This document shows positions 1-7,333 of a stretch of DNA of 64,000 nucleotides, piece by piece. Within the stretch, counting starts at the first letter, position 1. Each line of letters begins with the position of its first letter. This DNA comes from Shewanella kaireitica (GTDB taxonomy: Bacteria > Pseudomonadota > Gammaproteobacteria > Enterobacterales > Shewanellaceae), in NCBI RefSeq assembly GCF_023284045.1, contig NZ_JAKIKQ010000011.1, forward strand, positions 62,001 to 126,000, read 5' to 3'. Made by a program: the position numbers and the translations under genes. A model generated the notes under the pieces. That model was not told the DNA's origin. It saw nothing but the letters and a program-made list of their open reading frames with translations, and ran no database searches.

Positions 1-2
1 AG

Positions 3-257
3 CGCTGGCAAGCCCATAGACTAACAGTGCGTTTGGAAGATTTTGCTGTAATAGATAACGATAATACACTTGATGACCACAACAGTGAAAGTGGCCAAAC
101 CTATAGCGTTTCATATGCTTATCAGCTACGAAAAGGCTGGTTTTTACAGGGCGAATATAACCTTATCGATTCCGAGCGTCCAGCACGGGTAGCGCAGGGC
201 GCGAGTGCTGAGTTGTTGGAGCAGCAGTGGCAACTGGCTAGTCGTTACTATTTTTAG
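3..257 (+). CDS. 3' end of an outer-membrane beta-barrel protein (partial)
   Basis: The reading frame is open from the first bases of the window and stops at 255-257, so only the last 84 residues are present; the start lies outside. The visible part has alternating polar and hydrophobic stretches (SYAYQLRKGWFLQGEYNL, then WQLASRYYF) and ends in an aromatic-x-Phe terminus (YYF), the typical last strand and BAM signal of outer-membrane beta-barrels. It is probably a porin-like or conserved outer-membrane protein, but the substrate cannot be told. A hairpin just downstream (281-302) can end its transcription. Confidence 0.6.
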   Translation, partial: RWQAHRLTVRLEDFAVIDNDNTLDDHNSESGQTYSVSYAYQLRKGWFLQGEYNLIDSERPARVAQGASAELLEQQWQLASRYYF

Positions 258-280
258 TTGGGTTAAAGACAGGTACAAAA

Positions 281-302
281 ATGCCAGCATTAAAGCTGGC
301 AT
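281..302. terminator. Bidirectional hairpin between the barrel gene and xthA
   Basis: Eight-base-pair stem ATGCCAGC/GCTGGCAT. On the minus strand it is followed by a T tract (TTTTTGT), making it a good rho-independent terminator for xthA; on the plus strand the T run is shorter (CCTTTT). Confidence 0.75.
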
Positions 303-327
303 CCTTTTAGTTTAAAAGCGGCTTAAA

Positions 328-1134
328 CTAGCTAAAGCTGCTCCAAATCGGCGCATGATCTGATGGCTTTTCAATACCACGTAGATCGTAATCAACATCT
401 GATTCTACCAAACGTGCTGCCAGTGATTTTGTCGCTAAAACCACGTCTATACGCAGGCCTCGGTTATCAACAAAACCTTTACTGCGGTAATCAAACCACG
501 AGTAACGCTCACTGCGAGTAGGGTGCAATTGACGGAAGGTGTCAACTAAGCCCCAGTCCATCAATGTCTTAAGCCATTCACGCTCTTCTGGTTGAAAGCT
601 ACACTTACCCGTTTTCAACCAGCGTTTAGCGTTAGGTTCACCAATGCCAATGTCTAAATCGACTGGAGAGATGTTGATATCACCAATAATGGCAATATCT
701 TCATCAGCGCTATGATGTTCATTTAAATAAAGCATTAAGTCTTTATAGAACTTACGCTTAGCCGGGTACTTTGTTTCATGGCTGATATTGTCGCCTTGAG
801 GGAAGTAACCATTTAGCACGGTCAACTGACGGCCGTTTTCCTGCATAAAGGTGCCCATAATCATTCGGCGCTGGGCATCTTCATCATCGGTTGGAAAGCC
901 TTTTTGAACTTTTAACGGCTCAGCCTTAGACAGCATAGCCACACCGTAATGCGCTTTTCCGCCGTGATAATGCACTTTATACCCCATGGCTTCGACATCA
1001 GCGAGTGGAAAAGCCTCATCGTGTACTTTGGTTTCTTGTAAACCAATCACATCTGGCTGGTGGCTATCAATTAAGGCTTGCAGCTGATGCAATCTTGCAC
1101 GCAATCCATTGATATTAAATGAAACAATCTTCAC
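328..1134 (-). CDS. xthA: Exodeoxyribonuclease III
   Basis: This is a 268-residue exonuclease III, the usual family length. It is an AP endonuclease and 3'-5' exonuclease of base-excision repair, of the exonuclease-endonuclease-phosphatase fold. Visible signatures in order are NINGLRARL at the N-terminus, LQETKVHD with the metal-binding Glu near residue 34, GYFPQG, the catalytic [12 protein letters not shown] block, [16 protein letters not shown], and the C-terminal SDHAPI with the catalytic His. The start is the ATG at 1134. It is the last gene of a leftward set after yciB and yciI, 16 bp from yciI, and ends at the hairpin at 281-302. Confidence 0.96.
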   Translation of the reverse strand: MKIVSFNINGLRARLHQLQALIDSHQPDVIGLQETKVHDEAFPLADVEAMGYKVHYHGGKAHYGVAMLSKAEPLKVQKGFPTDDEDAQRRMIMGTFMQENGRQLTVLNGYFPQGDNISHETKYPAKRKFYKDLMLYLNEHHSADEDIAIIGDINISPVDLDIGIGEPNAKRWLKTGKCSFQPEEREWLKTLMDWGLVDTFRQLHPTRSERYSWFDYRSKGFVDNRGLRIDVVLATKSLAARLVESDVDYDLRGIEKPSDHAPIWSSFS

Positions 1135-1150
1135 AGTTGAGTCCTTTTAT

Positions 1151-1450
1151 TTACGGCAACACTAACTTGTATGGTTTAACGATAACACTTTGGTAAACGC
1201 CAGCAGCAATGTAAGGGTCGGCATCAGCCCAGCGCTGCGCGTCTTCAAGAGAGGGGAAGTCAGCAACGACCAATGAACCAGTAAAGCCCGCTTCGCCTGG
1301 ATTCTCGCTATCAATCGCTGGATGTGGACCTGCAATCAATAACTTGCCTTCATCAGCTAATAATTGCAGACGAGCAAGGTGATCTGCACGAACAGATAGA
1401 CGTTTTTCTAAGCTATTTTCAATATCTTGCGACGAAATCATGTACCACAT
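1151..1450 (-). CDS. yciI: YciI family protein
   Basis: A 99-residue YciI-like protein with a ferredoxin-like (dimeric alpha-beta barrel) fold. The conserved His (RADHLARL) and the Asp in GPHPAIDS match the proposed catalytic pair of the family. The cellular role of YciI is not firmly known; related YCII proteins include dehydrochlorinase-like enzymes. Its ATG overlaps the stop codon of yciB (TAATG), so translation is probably coupled. The yciB-yciI pairing is also seen in enteric bacteria. Confidence 0.93.
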   Translation of the reverse strand: MWYMISSQDIENSLEKRLSVRADHLARLQLLADEGKLLIAGPHPAIDSENPGEAGFTGSLVVADFPSLEDAQRWADADPYIAAGVYQSVIVKPYKLVLP

Positions 1451-1995
1451 TATTTGAGTTCCTTCTTATCTTCTTCAGACATGCTTTTAAATAGATAAAA
1501 TACAGTGAGCACGGTATTAATAAGGGTTAGGGCGGTTAGGCCAAATACTTTAAAGTTAACCCAAGTCTCTTGCGACAAACTAAAGGCAACATAGATATTA
1601 ACTAAGCCACAGACGACAAAAAACAGTACCCAATACCAAGTGACATGCGCCCAAATTTTGTCTTCTACAACCAGTTCTTTGCCCAACATGCTTTTCAAAA
1701 TTGGCTTGTTCATAAACTGACTGACAGCTAATGCAATAGCAAACAAGGCGTATACGATAGTGACTTTCCACTTGATAAAGGAATCATCATGCAAAATGAG
1801 GGTTAATGAACCAAATACAGTGACCATCGCAAAGGTAATGAGGTGCATCTTTTCTAACTTCTTATATAGCATGTAGCTAATAATAAGTTGTAATGCGGTG
1901 GCGGCAATTAAAGCGCCGCTGGCGATGTAGATATCGAAAAATTTATATACGGCAAAAAAGATAACCAGAGGCAAAAAGTCGAGCAACTGTTTCAT
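1450..1995 (-). CDS. yciB: Inner-membrane septation protein A (YciB/IspZ)
   Basis: A 181-residue integral membrane protein of the YciB/IspZ family, with five or six hydrophobic segments (for example [43 protein letters not shown]) and the family hallmarks KxxKPxxK-like ([15 protein letters not shown]) and [12 protein letters not shown]. Work in enterics links YciB to cell-envelope synthesis and septation. It is the first gene of the leftward yciB-yciI-xthA group and overlaps yciI by one base. Confidence 0.95.
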   Translation of the reverse strand: MKQLLDFLPLVIFFAVYKFFDIYIASGALIAATALQLIISYMLYKKLEKMHLITFAMVTVFGSLTLILHDDSFIKWKVTIVYALFAIALAVSQFMNKPILKSMLGKELVVEDKIWAHVTWYWVLFFVVCGLVNIYVAFSLSQETWVNFKVFGLTALTLINTVLTVFYLFKSMSEEDKKELK

Positions 1996-2338
1996 AGGGT
2001 AATATCAATTATCAATTCATAAAAGTGAGGCTGAGTGTAGCATGCAAGCTAACAACGCAAAAGTTTAACCGCTTAACTTGAGCGCCGCGGTAAACTGCTG
2101 TTCAGTTAGGCGACATTAGGGTTACAAAATTGCCGCGAAGCTGCACATTTTAAGATGACTATTTGTTATGAATTGTGGGGGAGTTGAGCTAAAACTGGGG
2201 GGAGAGGTCACCCCCGATTGTAATTCACTGTTAAAACCAGCCATCAATAGTAATCAATAGTCACCGATTTCTTTCCGTAGGCACTTTGTAAAACTGGTAC
2301 GCCTAGTTTTAGTACGCCATAAAAAATAAAGCATTAGG
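1996..2338. other. Intergenic, no gene seen
   Basis: No convincing reading frame with a ribosome-binding site. A GC-rich hairpin (GGGGG/CCCCC arms around 2198-2214) lies downstream of the STAS-like gene and on the minus strand is followed by AGTTTT, so it may act as a weak terminator for that gene. The yciB promoter should lie in the left part of the stretch. Confidence 0.4.
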
Positions 2339-2713
2339 CTACTCATCAGTATTTGAAATGATCCAAGTTTTAGCTAAATCGAGCTCATGGTACTTAAAAG
2401 CTTTTACCTTCGCGGATATAAAATGACTCGCGATATCTTCAGCAATTGAGCTAAGCGAAGAGTCTGTCACCAAAGCGATATTTTTGATCTCTTTATGGTG
2501 ATTTTTTACAAAAGTTAAGTGGGATAAAAGGCCGCCAAAAGAGTCCCAGCCAGGAAAGCTCTCTACAGAGATGATCAGCCCGTTCAGTTTGCCATGTTGC
2601 TCAATGAAGGGATCAATGACTTTAGTCGCCTTTTTAAAATCAGCTTCAGAGAGGCTTGAGTCTGGGGAAAGCATGGCAATGGCGTTCGGTACATCAATCT
2701 CAATGTTCAGCAT
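2339..2713 (-). CDS. STAS/SpoIIAA-like domain protein
   Basis: A 124-residue single-domain protein of the SpoIIAA-like/STAS type (SEC14-like fold, DUF3478 relatives). It starts MLNIEIDVPNAIAMLSP and carries the typical KLNGLIISVESFPGWDSFGGLLSHLTFVKNHHKEIKNIALVTDSS stretch in shortened, recognisable form. The start at 2713 is preferred over an ATG 66 bp upstream because AGGAG sits eight bases before it and homologues begin there. Members are small soluble proteins of unclear role, sometimes suggested to bind lipophilic ligands. It stands alone between yciB and the aldolase gene. Confidence 0.75.
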   Translation of the reverse strand: MLNIEIDVPNAIAMLSPDSSLSEADFKKATKVIDPFIEQHGKLNGLIISVESFPGWDSFGGLLSHLTFVKNHHKEIKNIALVTDSSLSSIAEDIASHFISAKVKAFKYHELDLAKTWIISNTDE

Positions 2714-2953
2714 AAAATTAACTCCTGTATGTTTAGCTAACAGCTTAGAATAGTGCTCTGTTCCATCAAGATAAAGCATAGCAGCTAAATGTTAATTTAC
2801 AGCTGAAATCGCTTTGTTGATTAATCATCGGAGGCTAATGTGGGGGCCTCTGATTTCAGAGAACAACTGAAGTTTGCCGTGTAATATGCTTAGAGCGTTA
2901 ACTTAAGTCTCTGGCGGCGTAACCCAATAAATCTCCCGCTTTTCCCAAAGTTA

Positions 2954-2982
2954 TTTAACTGGTATAATGCGCCATGTATAAT
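2954..2982 (+). promoter_or_regulatory. Candidate sigma70 promoter of the DapA-family gene
   Basis: A perfect TATAAT at 2977-2982 lies 17 bp after TTTAAC at 2954-2959, about 35 bp before the ATG at 3018. A second TATAAT occurs at 2963-2968. The assignment rests on motif and position only. Confidence 0.5.
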
Positions 2983-3017
2983 GTATGCAAAATAATTTTT
3001 AAGTAAAAGGTAATAAG

Positions 3018-3986
3018 ATGGAAACGAATAGTTCAGATTGGCGATACACCGTTATGCCGGCCGTGTTTACATGGCTAAAAGAGTCAGAATCTGGTGCCCT
3101 TGAAATTGACTTTGATGCAACACAAAAATACGCTGCAGATATTTTAAAAGTTCAAGGCAAAGGCGGAAGCCGAATGGGTGGACTTGTCGGTTCTGGTACT
3201 CTAGGTGAGAATAGCTACCTAAGCTCAGAGCAGCGTCTATCTGCACTTAAAGCCCTTTCTGAAGTAGCTAAAGAATACAATGTCCCGTTGATCAGTGGCG
3301 CAGCGGCAGAAACTAAAGAAGAGCTTGCCGAAATCGTTAGAGAACTAGCGACGGTTGGAGTGGATACCGTAATGGTGATGCCACCAAAAACTAAGGAAGT
3401 TCCTTCTGACGAAGAGATGTATGCGTACTATGAGCTGTCTGCCATAGCTGCAAAAGAGGCTGGCGTAACCATTATGCCTTATAACAACCCTGATGCAGCC
3501 GGATATCACGCACTTTCAACAGATATTCTTAGAAGACTTGCTGCTCTGCCTGAAGTAACAGCTCTCAAAATTTCGACTACAGATGTTTCGACTATTGAAA
3601 CGCTGATGTTAGAGAACAAAGAGTTAAAAATCTTGGCAGGTGTTGACACTGTAACTGTACACGCTGGACTTGCGGGGGCATGCGGTGGAATTACAGGCGT
3701 AGGTTGTATATTCCCAAAAGCGAGTGTCACTATGCAGGAGTATGTTAATAATGGCGAATGGGCTGAGGCAAACAAAATTTCTCAGGCTATGAATTCCATA
3801 TCATATCTTGATGCACAGCCGTTGCTTATGGAATACCTTAAGTTTGCTTTTGGTATTCACCATAATGACGCTACTGGAGGCCTTCGTACCTTTGGTAAGA
3901 CATTAACTCAACAGCAAATTGATGATGTTCGCGCAAGATATATTCTAGCAAAAGAAAGACTTGAAGCTTTGGATTTAATAGGCTAA
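3018..3986 (+). CDS. DapA/NAL-family aldolase, substrate unknown
   Basis: A 322-residue TIM-barrel lyase of the dihydrodipicolinate synthase/N-acetylneuraminate lyase superfamily. Lys184 in TALKIST is the expected Schiff-base lysine and Tyr155 in MPYNNP the expected catalytic tyrosine. The N-terminal substrate loop reads GSGTLGENSYLSSEQ, close to the family GTTGE motif but altered. The Arg that follows the YNVP motif in true dihydrodipicolinate synthase is missing (YNNPDAAG), so this is unlikely to be the lysine-pathway DapA. A 2-keto acid aldolase or dehydratase role is more likely. It is a single gene with its own promoter and terminator. Confidence 0.8.
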   Translation: METNSSDWRYTVMPAVFTWLKESESGALEIDFDATQKYAADILKVQGKGGSRMGGLVGSGTLGENSYLSSEQRLSALKALSEVAKEYNVPLISGAAAETKEELAEIVRELATVGVDTVMVMPPKTKEVPSDEEMYAYYELSAIAAKEAGVTIMPYNNPDAAGYHALSTDILRRLAALPEVTALKISTTDVSTIETLMLENKELKILAGVDTVTVHAGLAGACGGITGVGCIFPKASVTMQEYVNNGEWAEANKISQAMNSISYLDAQPLLMEYLKFAFGIHHNDATGGLRTFGKTLTQQQIDDVRARYILAKERLEALDLIG

Positions 3987-4011
3987 TTCTTTCAAATTTT
4001 CAAAAAAAGAA

Positions 4012-4036
4012 AGCTCCGTTTTGCCGGGGCTTTTTT
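4012..4036 (+). terminator. Terminator of the DapA-family gene
   Basis: Stem AGCTCCG/CGGGGCT with one G-T pair and a six-base loop, followed by TTTTTTG. It lies 25 bp after the stop codon. Confidence 0.8.
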
Positions 4037-4064
4037 GTGGCTGTCTTCGGATTTTCACTTGAAG

Positions 4065-4105
4065 AAAAACATCGAGACAGCCATAAAAAACATCGAGACA
4101 GCCAT
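4065..4105. repeat. Two tandem copies of a 20-bp REP-like unit next to the transposase
   Basis: AAAAACATCGAGACAGCCAT occurs at 4065-4084 and again at 4086-4105. An inverted partial match, GGCTGTCT, occurs at 4039-4046. RAYT-type transposases are known to be accompanied by short palindromic REP elements, so these may be the element's recognition or end sequences. Confidence 0.6.
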
Positions 4106-4168
4106 GGTTAATGGCCTAAATGATGACCTGCTACTATGCTTGATTTGAGCATTTAACAAGGAGGTTGC

Positions 4169-5146
4169 ATGCCAAGGCCAAGACGAACCCTCATTAGTTT
4201 GGAAGATACCGCTTATTATCATTGTTGCAGTCGTGTAGTGCGGCGGGCCTTTCTGTGTGGTTATGACAAATATACAGGTAAGGACTATGATCACCGCCGT
4301 GATTGGGTTGAAAAGCAAATATTGAAGCTAACGGAGGTATTTTCGATAGATGTTGCCGCCTATGCTGTGATGAGTAATCACCTTCATCTTGTGCTGCACG
4401 TTGACGTAGGACAGGTTAATGCCTGGTCAGATAGAGATGTGGTGTTGCAATGGCATAAGCTATTTAATGGCACAGGGCTAACACAGAAATTTGCCAAGGG
4501 CGAAGTGATTGAAGAGTATGCTGTTGCCCAGCTTAAACATCTAATAGCTACCTATCGCTCAAGGCTAAGTGATATTAGTTGGTTTATGCGGTGCCTCAAT
4601 GAGCCTATTGCGAGACAAGCCAACTTAGAAGACAATTGCACAGGCCATTTCTGGGAAGGGCGGTTTAAGTCTCAAGCTTTACTGGATGAAGCAGCAGTAT
4701 TGGCTTGCATGGCCTATGTGGAGCTCAACCCGATTCGAGCCCAAATAGCTAGTACACCCGAGCAATCAGATTTCACTAGTATCAAGCTCAGAGTGAAAGC
4801 AGCACTATTAGGTGAGCAACCCAAAAGTCTTTTATCGTTTGTTGGTAATGAACGCGCTAATCAACCCAAAGGTATAGCTTTCTCACTGCAAGACTACCTT
4901 GTATTGGTAGATGAGACAGGCCGAGCCATTCGAGATGACAAACGTGGGGCCATCGATTCAAAGGCTAGTGACATACTTGACCGGCTAAATATCCCGACAG
5001 CAAACTGGATAAAAATCGTCACTGAATTTGGCCAACTGTTTCATGGTCCTGTAGGCACATTGCAAGAGTTTAGTCACTACTGTGAGCATTTGAATAAACG
5101 AAGGCGACACTTCTCAAGTAGTTGTCGGTATATTCCCACCAGCTAA
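4169..5146 (+). CDS. REP-associated (Y1/IS200-like) transposase, long form
   Basis: A 325-residue protein of the Y1 transposase (TnpA_REP, RAYT) family. The HUH metal-binding motif is visible as NHLHLVLHVD (HLH at residues 71-73), preceded by the typical AYAVMSN. A second family block, GHFWEGRFKSQALLDEAAVLACMAYVELNPIRA, follows at about residues 160-205. The family usually has 150-220 residues; this one has a 100-residue C-terminal extension, as in many Shewanella copies. AAGGAGG lies four bases before the ATG. It probably moves or maintains REP-like repeats such as the tandem units just upstream. It borders the distal end of the integron array. Confidence 0.85.
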   Translation: MPRPRRTLISLEDTAYYHCCSRVVRRAFLCGYDKYTGKDYDHRRDWVEKQILKLTEVFSIDVAAYAVMSNHLHLVLHVDVGQVNAWSDRDVVLQWHKLFNGTGLTQKFAKGEVIEEYAVAQLKHLIATYRSRLSDISWFMRCLNEPIARQANLEDNCTGHFWEGRFKSQALLDEAAVLACMAYVELNPIRAQIASTPEQSDFTSIKLRVKAALLGEQPKSLLSFVGNERANQPKGIAFSLQDYLVLVDETGRAIRDDKRGAIDSKASDILDRLNIPTANWIKIVTEFGQLFHGPVGTLQEFSHYCEHLNKRRRHFSSSCRYIPTS

Positions 5147-5327
5147 ATTCAAATCGTCACTTACCACATCGTTCCTCAGTCAAATTGACAGAGTTAACCT
5201 TCCTTACCGAAAAACTAACTATACGTGTCTGTTTTACGTTCTTAGGGTCTACTTCGCGTAGCCTATTAGTGTGTTGGGCGAAGATTAGAGGCGAGGAATC
5301 AAGCCGTCTTCGATATGCTTGGTGAGT

Positions 5328-5410
5328 GTCTGCTATGTTGTTGATTAATAATGGCTGGCTAATGTATTTAGCCAACTGTTTTTTGTCCTTATTAATTAGC
5401 TTGTTATATG
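5328..5410 (-). other. attC site of cassette 4 (decayed R' side)
   Basis: On the minus strand the site starts with TATAACAAGC, which contains the stop codon of the ankyrin gene, and has facing arms TGGCTAA/TTAGCCA around a four-base loop. The opposite core, expected as a GTTRRRY-type sequence, is poorly conserved (ATGTTGTTGATTAATAA region on the plus strand). This fits a site at the decaying end of the array. Confidence 0.6.
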
Positions 5411-5739
5411 TACTTTACCACTGACATTATTGTATTAAAAGGCTCAGTTTTTAAACCTTTAAAGTCGCCATAAAACATAGCTGAATGATATGCATCATAG
5501 CCAAGTTGATCTTTAAGTGTGAGATCTGCACCGTTTGAAACGAGAAAATTAACTATATCAAGGTGACCAGCCATACTTGCAGCATTTAGAGCTGAGATTC
5601 CGTTAGCATCAATAATATTGATATCGGAGCCACTATTGATAGCATTTTGGACACCAGATAAATTACCGCTCATAGAGCAGCGAATTAAATCGATATTTTG
5701 TTCAGGTGGATTGGGCTTCAAAATCGGGAGCGATCTCAT
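5404..5739 (-). CDS. Ankyrin-repeat protein (integron cassette 4)
   Basis: A 111-residue protein with about two and a half ankyrin repeats: NLSGVQNAINSGSDINIIDANG, ISALNAASMAGHLDIVNFLVSNGADLTLKDQLG, then YDAYHSAMFYGD. Ankyrin repeats bind partner proteins; a catalytic domain is absent. There is no signal peptide, so it is probably cytoplasmic. AAGGAT lies six bases before the ATG. Its TAA stop lies inside the attC R'' core. The partial attC (5741-5772) directly upstream of it makes it likely that cassettes 3 and 4 now move as one unit. Function unknown. Confidence 0.75.
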   Translation of the reverse strand: MRSLPILKPNPPEQNIDLIRCSMSGNLSGVQNAINSGSDINIIDANGISALNAASMAGHLDIVNFLVSNGADLTLKDQLGYDAYHSAMFYGDFKGLKTEPFNTIMSVVKYI

Positions 5740-5740
5740 T

Positions 5741-5772
5741 GACTATCCTTGTACCGCTTGAACAGCTTGTTA
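5741..5772 (-). other. Half attC site between cassettes 3 and 4
   Basis: The plus-strand text CCGCTTGAACAGCTTGTTA matches the R''/L'' half of the attC of cassette 1 (CCGCTTGAACGACTTGTTA) with two differences. The other half (L'/R') is absent: the ankyrin start codon follows within 20 bp. It therefore looks like a truncated recombination site that cannot form the full folded hairpin. Confidence 0.65.
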
Positions 5773-5780
5773 TATTTTCA

Positions 5781-6257
5781 TTACTCTGACTCTGCATTAT
5801 TGAAAAATGCTTCAGGATTATTTACATACTTCGCTGCGCTAGATTGTAAAATATACTTTTTTAACTCAAATATATTAGGTCTAATTATTACGTGTTGCCC
5901 TGGTATAAATAAGGCGCAATTTAGTGATATAGCCGAATCGACGAGGGAACTAATTAGGCTTACATTGTTTTCACGTAAGTCTAATCTGAAGTCTATTGAG
6001 GAAACATTAGCATCATCACGCCAAACACTAATATCATTAGTTTTAGTATCGCCCCAAAGAGTTAAGTCTTTTGACCAAGATTCGTATCTAGGTAATATAG
6101 CGTCGAAAACTTTTTCGAAGTTATCTCTAGGTTGTTGATCTATCCAAGTGCAAGATGGATCAAAACCATCGTCACCATATAATTCTTCAGTTTTGAATCC
6201 GTTTTGTACTACCCATTGGAGGGGAATAAAATCGATTGTTACTTGCCAGACAGCCAC
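5781..6257 (-). CDS. Hypothetical cassette protein (integron cassette 3)
   Basis: A 158-residue acidic, tryptophan-containing protein I do not recognise. It has no signal peptide or membrane segment, and features DDGFDPSCTWIDQQP near the N-terminus and WGDTKTNDISVWRDD in the middle, followed by a beta/alpha pattern (SSIDFRLDLREN, LISSLVDSAISLNCALFIPG). Small soluble acidic proteins of this shape are common as immunity-type or cassette proteins, but nothing here proves that. The start is a GTG with an excellent AGGAGGG four bases upstream, lying about 20 bp inside the cassette from the attC-2 core. Confidence 0.7.
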   Translation of the reverse strand: MAVWQVTIDFIPLQWVVQNGFKTEELYGDDGFDPSCTWIDQQPRDNFEKVFDAILPRYESWSKDLTLWGDTKTNDISVWRDDANVSSIDFRLDLRENNVSLISSLVDSAISLNCALFIPGQHVIIRPNIFELKKYILQSSAAKYVNNPEAFFNNAESE

Positions 6258-6273
6258 CGAACCCTCCTGAAAA

Positions 6274-6370
6274 TATAACGCCCCAATAAGAGGCTAAAAA
6301 TGGTTGGCTAAAATAGTGAGGCACGAACGGTAGCCAACTTTTTTTAGTCCTTTTGATTGCCTTGTTAGGT
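6274..6370 (-). other. attC site of cassette 2
   Basis: About 97 bp. On the minus strand it runs from the R'' core ACCTAACAAGG to the R' core GGGGCGTTATA, with facing inner arms GTTGGCTA and TAGCCAAC. The stop codon of the cassette 2 gene is the TAA within the R'' core. Confidence 0.82.
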
Positions 6371-6637
6371 GTTTTTACGTCGAGGTAGTTTTCCATTAAT
6401 CGTGATATAACCTGAGATATACACCCAAATAGAAAACATGAGTAAACCTGATAATCCAGATAAAATAACAGAAAAGACAACAGAAAAACTGAATCCTAAA
6501 GTAGTTATCATTGAATATTGAGTGACGAAAGTTAAATAAAGACCATAAAGGCCAAGCAAACAAAGAGAGCCAGTGAGAAGCCTGAAGATCGGCCTTACAC
6601 AGTTTTGATTACCTTTTTCTAAATCATTATCAACCAT
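6365..6637 (-). CDS. Small two-helix membrane protein (integron cassette 2)
   Basis: A 90-residue protein with strongly hydrophobic segments at about residues 18-36 (FRLLTGSLCLLGLYGLYLTF) and 46-75 (LGFSFSVVFSVILSG, then LLMFSIWVYISGYI) and a basic C-terminus (LPRRKNT). It is predicted to sit in the inner membrane; no known family is recognised. The ATG at 6637 has only a weak ribosome-binding site (TATGAG). Its TAA is supplied by the attC core. Small membrane proteins are frequent in integron cassettes. Confidence 0.7.
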   Translation of the reverse strand: MVDNDLEKGNQNCVRPIFRLLTGSLCLLGLYGLYLTFVTQYSMITTLGFSFSVVFSVILSGLSGLLMFSIWVYISGYITINGKLPRRKNT

Positions 6638-6658
6638 TTGAACTCATACCCATTAAAC

Positions 6659-6759
6659 ACCTAACGCCTCGTTAAGGGGCGAGAAATAGTTGGCTAAAAT
6701 GTGAAGCGAAGCGAAACCGAGCCAACTGTTACGAGTCCCGCTTGAACGACTTGTTAGGT
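6659..6759 (-). other. attC site of cassette 1
   Basis: About 101 bp, the best-preserved site. On the minus strand it runs from ACCTAACAAGTCGTTCAAGC to CCCCTTAACGAGGCGTTAGG. Facing arms AGTTGGCT (6688-6695) and AGCCAACT (6720-6727) form the inner stem. Both ends carry GTTAGG-type cores, and the outer part closely resembles VCR-like attC sites. Confidence 0.88.
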
Positions 6760-7035
6760 ATCACTTTTCGCTTTAATTAATTCTAGTGCATCGATTAAAA
6801 GCTCGTGCTCTTCAGTACCTCTTTTAATATCCCATGCTTTCCTTAAGCTAAGACCAGCTAAAATAGCAAATGCAGTTGAAATTATGTGGTAACTATTGCC
6901 ATTTAAAAATGGCACAATGCTTGGAAAAAAAGCAAAAGCGATTAAAACTATCCCCCAAATAAAATGTTCCCATTTAGATCTGATTTGTTTTTTTTGATAT
7001 TTCTCTAATTTTTCGGCAAATTCCAATTTTGTCAC
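6754..7035 (-). CDS. Small membrane protein with N-terminal coiled coil (integron cassette 1)
   Basis: A 93-residue protein: a charged helix (TKLEFAEKLEKYQKKQIRSKWEH), a transmembrane pair (FIWGIVLIAFAFFPSIVPFL and YHIISTAFAILAGLSL), and a charged C-terminal helix (EEHELLIDALELIKAK). The start is taken as the GTG at 7035, which has AAAGGAAG six bases upstream and lies just inside the cassette. The frame continues to 7113 across the attI core, so an attI-encoded ATG at 7066-7068 could add residues. Being first in the array, it is closest to any array promoter. Family unknown. Confidence 0.68.
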   Translation of the reverse strand: MTKLEFAEKLEKYQKKQIRSKWEHFIWGIVLIAFAFFPSIVPFLNGNSYHIISTAFAILAGLSLRKAWDIKRGTEEHELLIDALELIKAKSDT

Positions 7036-7050
7036 AAAACTTCCTTTGAT

Positions 7051-7110
7051 ACCTAACAGCTTATTCATTAGTCGCTCGATAACGTTCTCGGCAACTCGTT
7101 TAATTTGTAA
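7051..7110 (-). other. attI-like site with first cassette junction
   Basis: ACCTAAC at 7051-7057 (minus strand GTTAGGT) fits the GTTRRRY core and lies between intI and the first cassette gene, where attI must be. The extent to 7110 is an estimate, since accessory integrase sites cannot be delimited by eye. Confidence 0.6.
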
Positions 7111-7333
7111 CAAACTATCACTGCTAAGACATTGCTGTAAATAGATAATTTCTACAATGAAGTGATAGAAATTGCCTTGTTGGCTGCGTAGAAAGAGAGC
7201 CTAGGTTGTTCAATGGGTCCGTGTATCACTTTTTTACATTTCCTATGGTTTTGATTTTTATCGGTTTTGTTAAATGTTAAATAATTATCGATGCCTAGCA
7301 GTACTGTTTTTGGCATCTTTATTTGCGTGATAA

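Noticed and set aside
2571..2753. 60-codon rightward frame opposite the STAS-like gene
   Set aside because: It is a shadow of the real leftward gene, whose start has a clear AGGAG.
5157..5375. 72-codon leftward frame beyond cassette 4, and a rightward 67-codon frame at 5122-5325
   Set aside because: The first begins inside the decayed attC with no ribosome-binding site; the second starts inside the transposase gene. A degraded cassette remnant is possible, but neither frame can be supported as a gene.
5749..6138. 129-codon rightward frame opposite cassette 3
   Set aside because: Antisense to a cassette gene that has an excellent AGGAGGG/GTG start; cassette genes are read leftward here.
6187..6480. 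97-codon leftward frame over attC 2 and parts of two cassette genes
   Set aside because: It crosses an attC site, has no ribosome-binding site and overlaps two better frames with proper starts.
7147..7173. Hairpin AATTTCTA/TAGAAATT between attI and intI
   Set aside because: An A/T-rich 8-bp repeat with an 11-base loop and no T tract is too weak to call a terminator or an integrase site without comparison.
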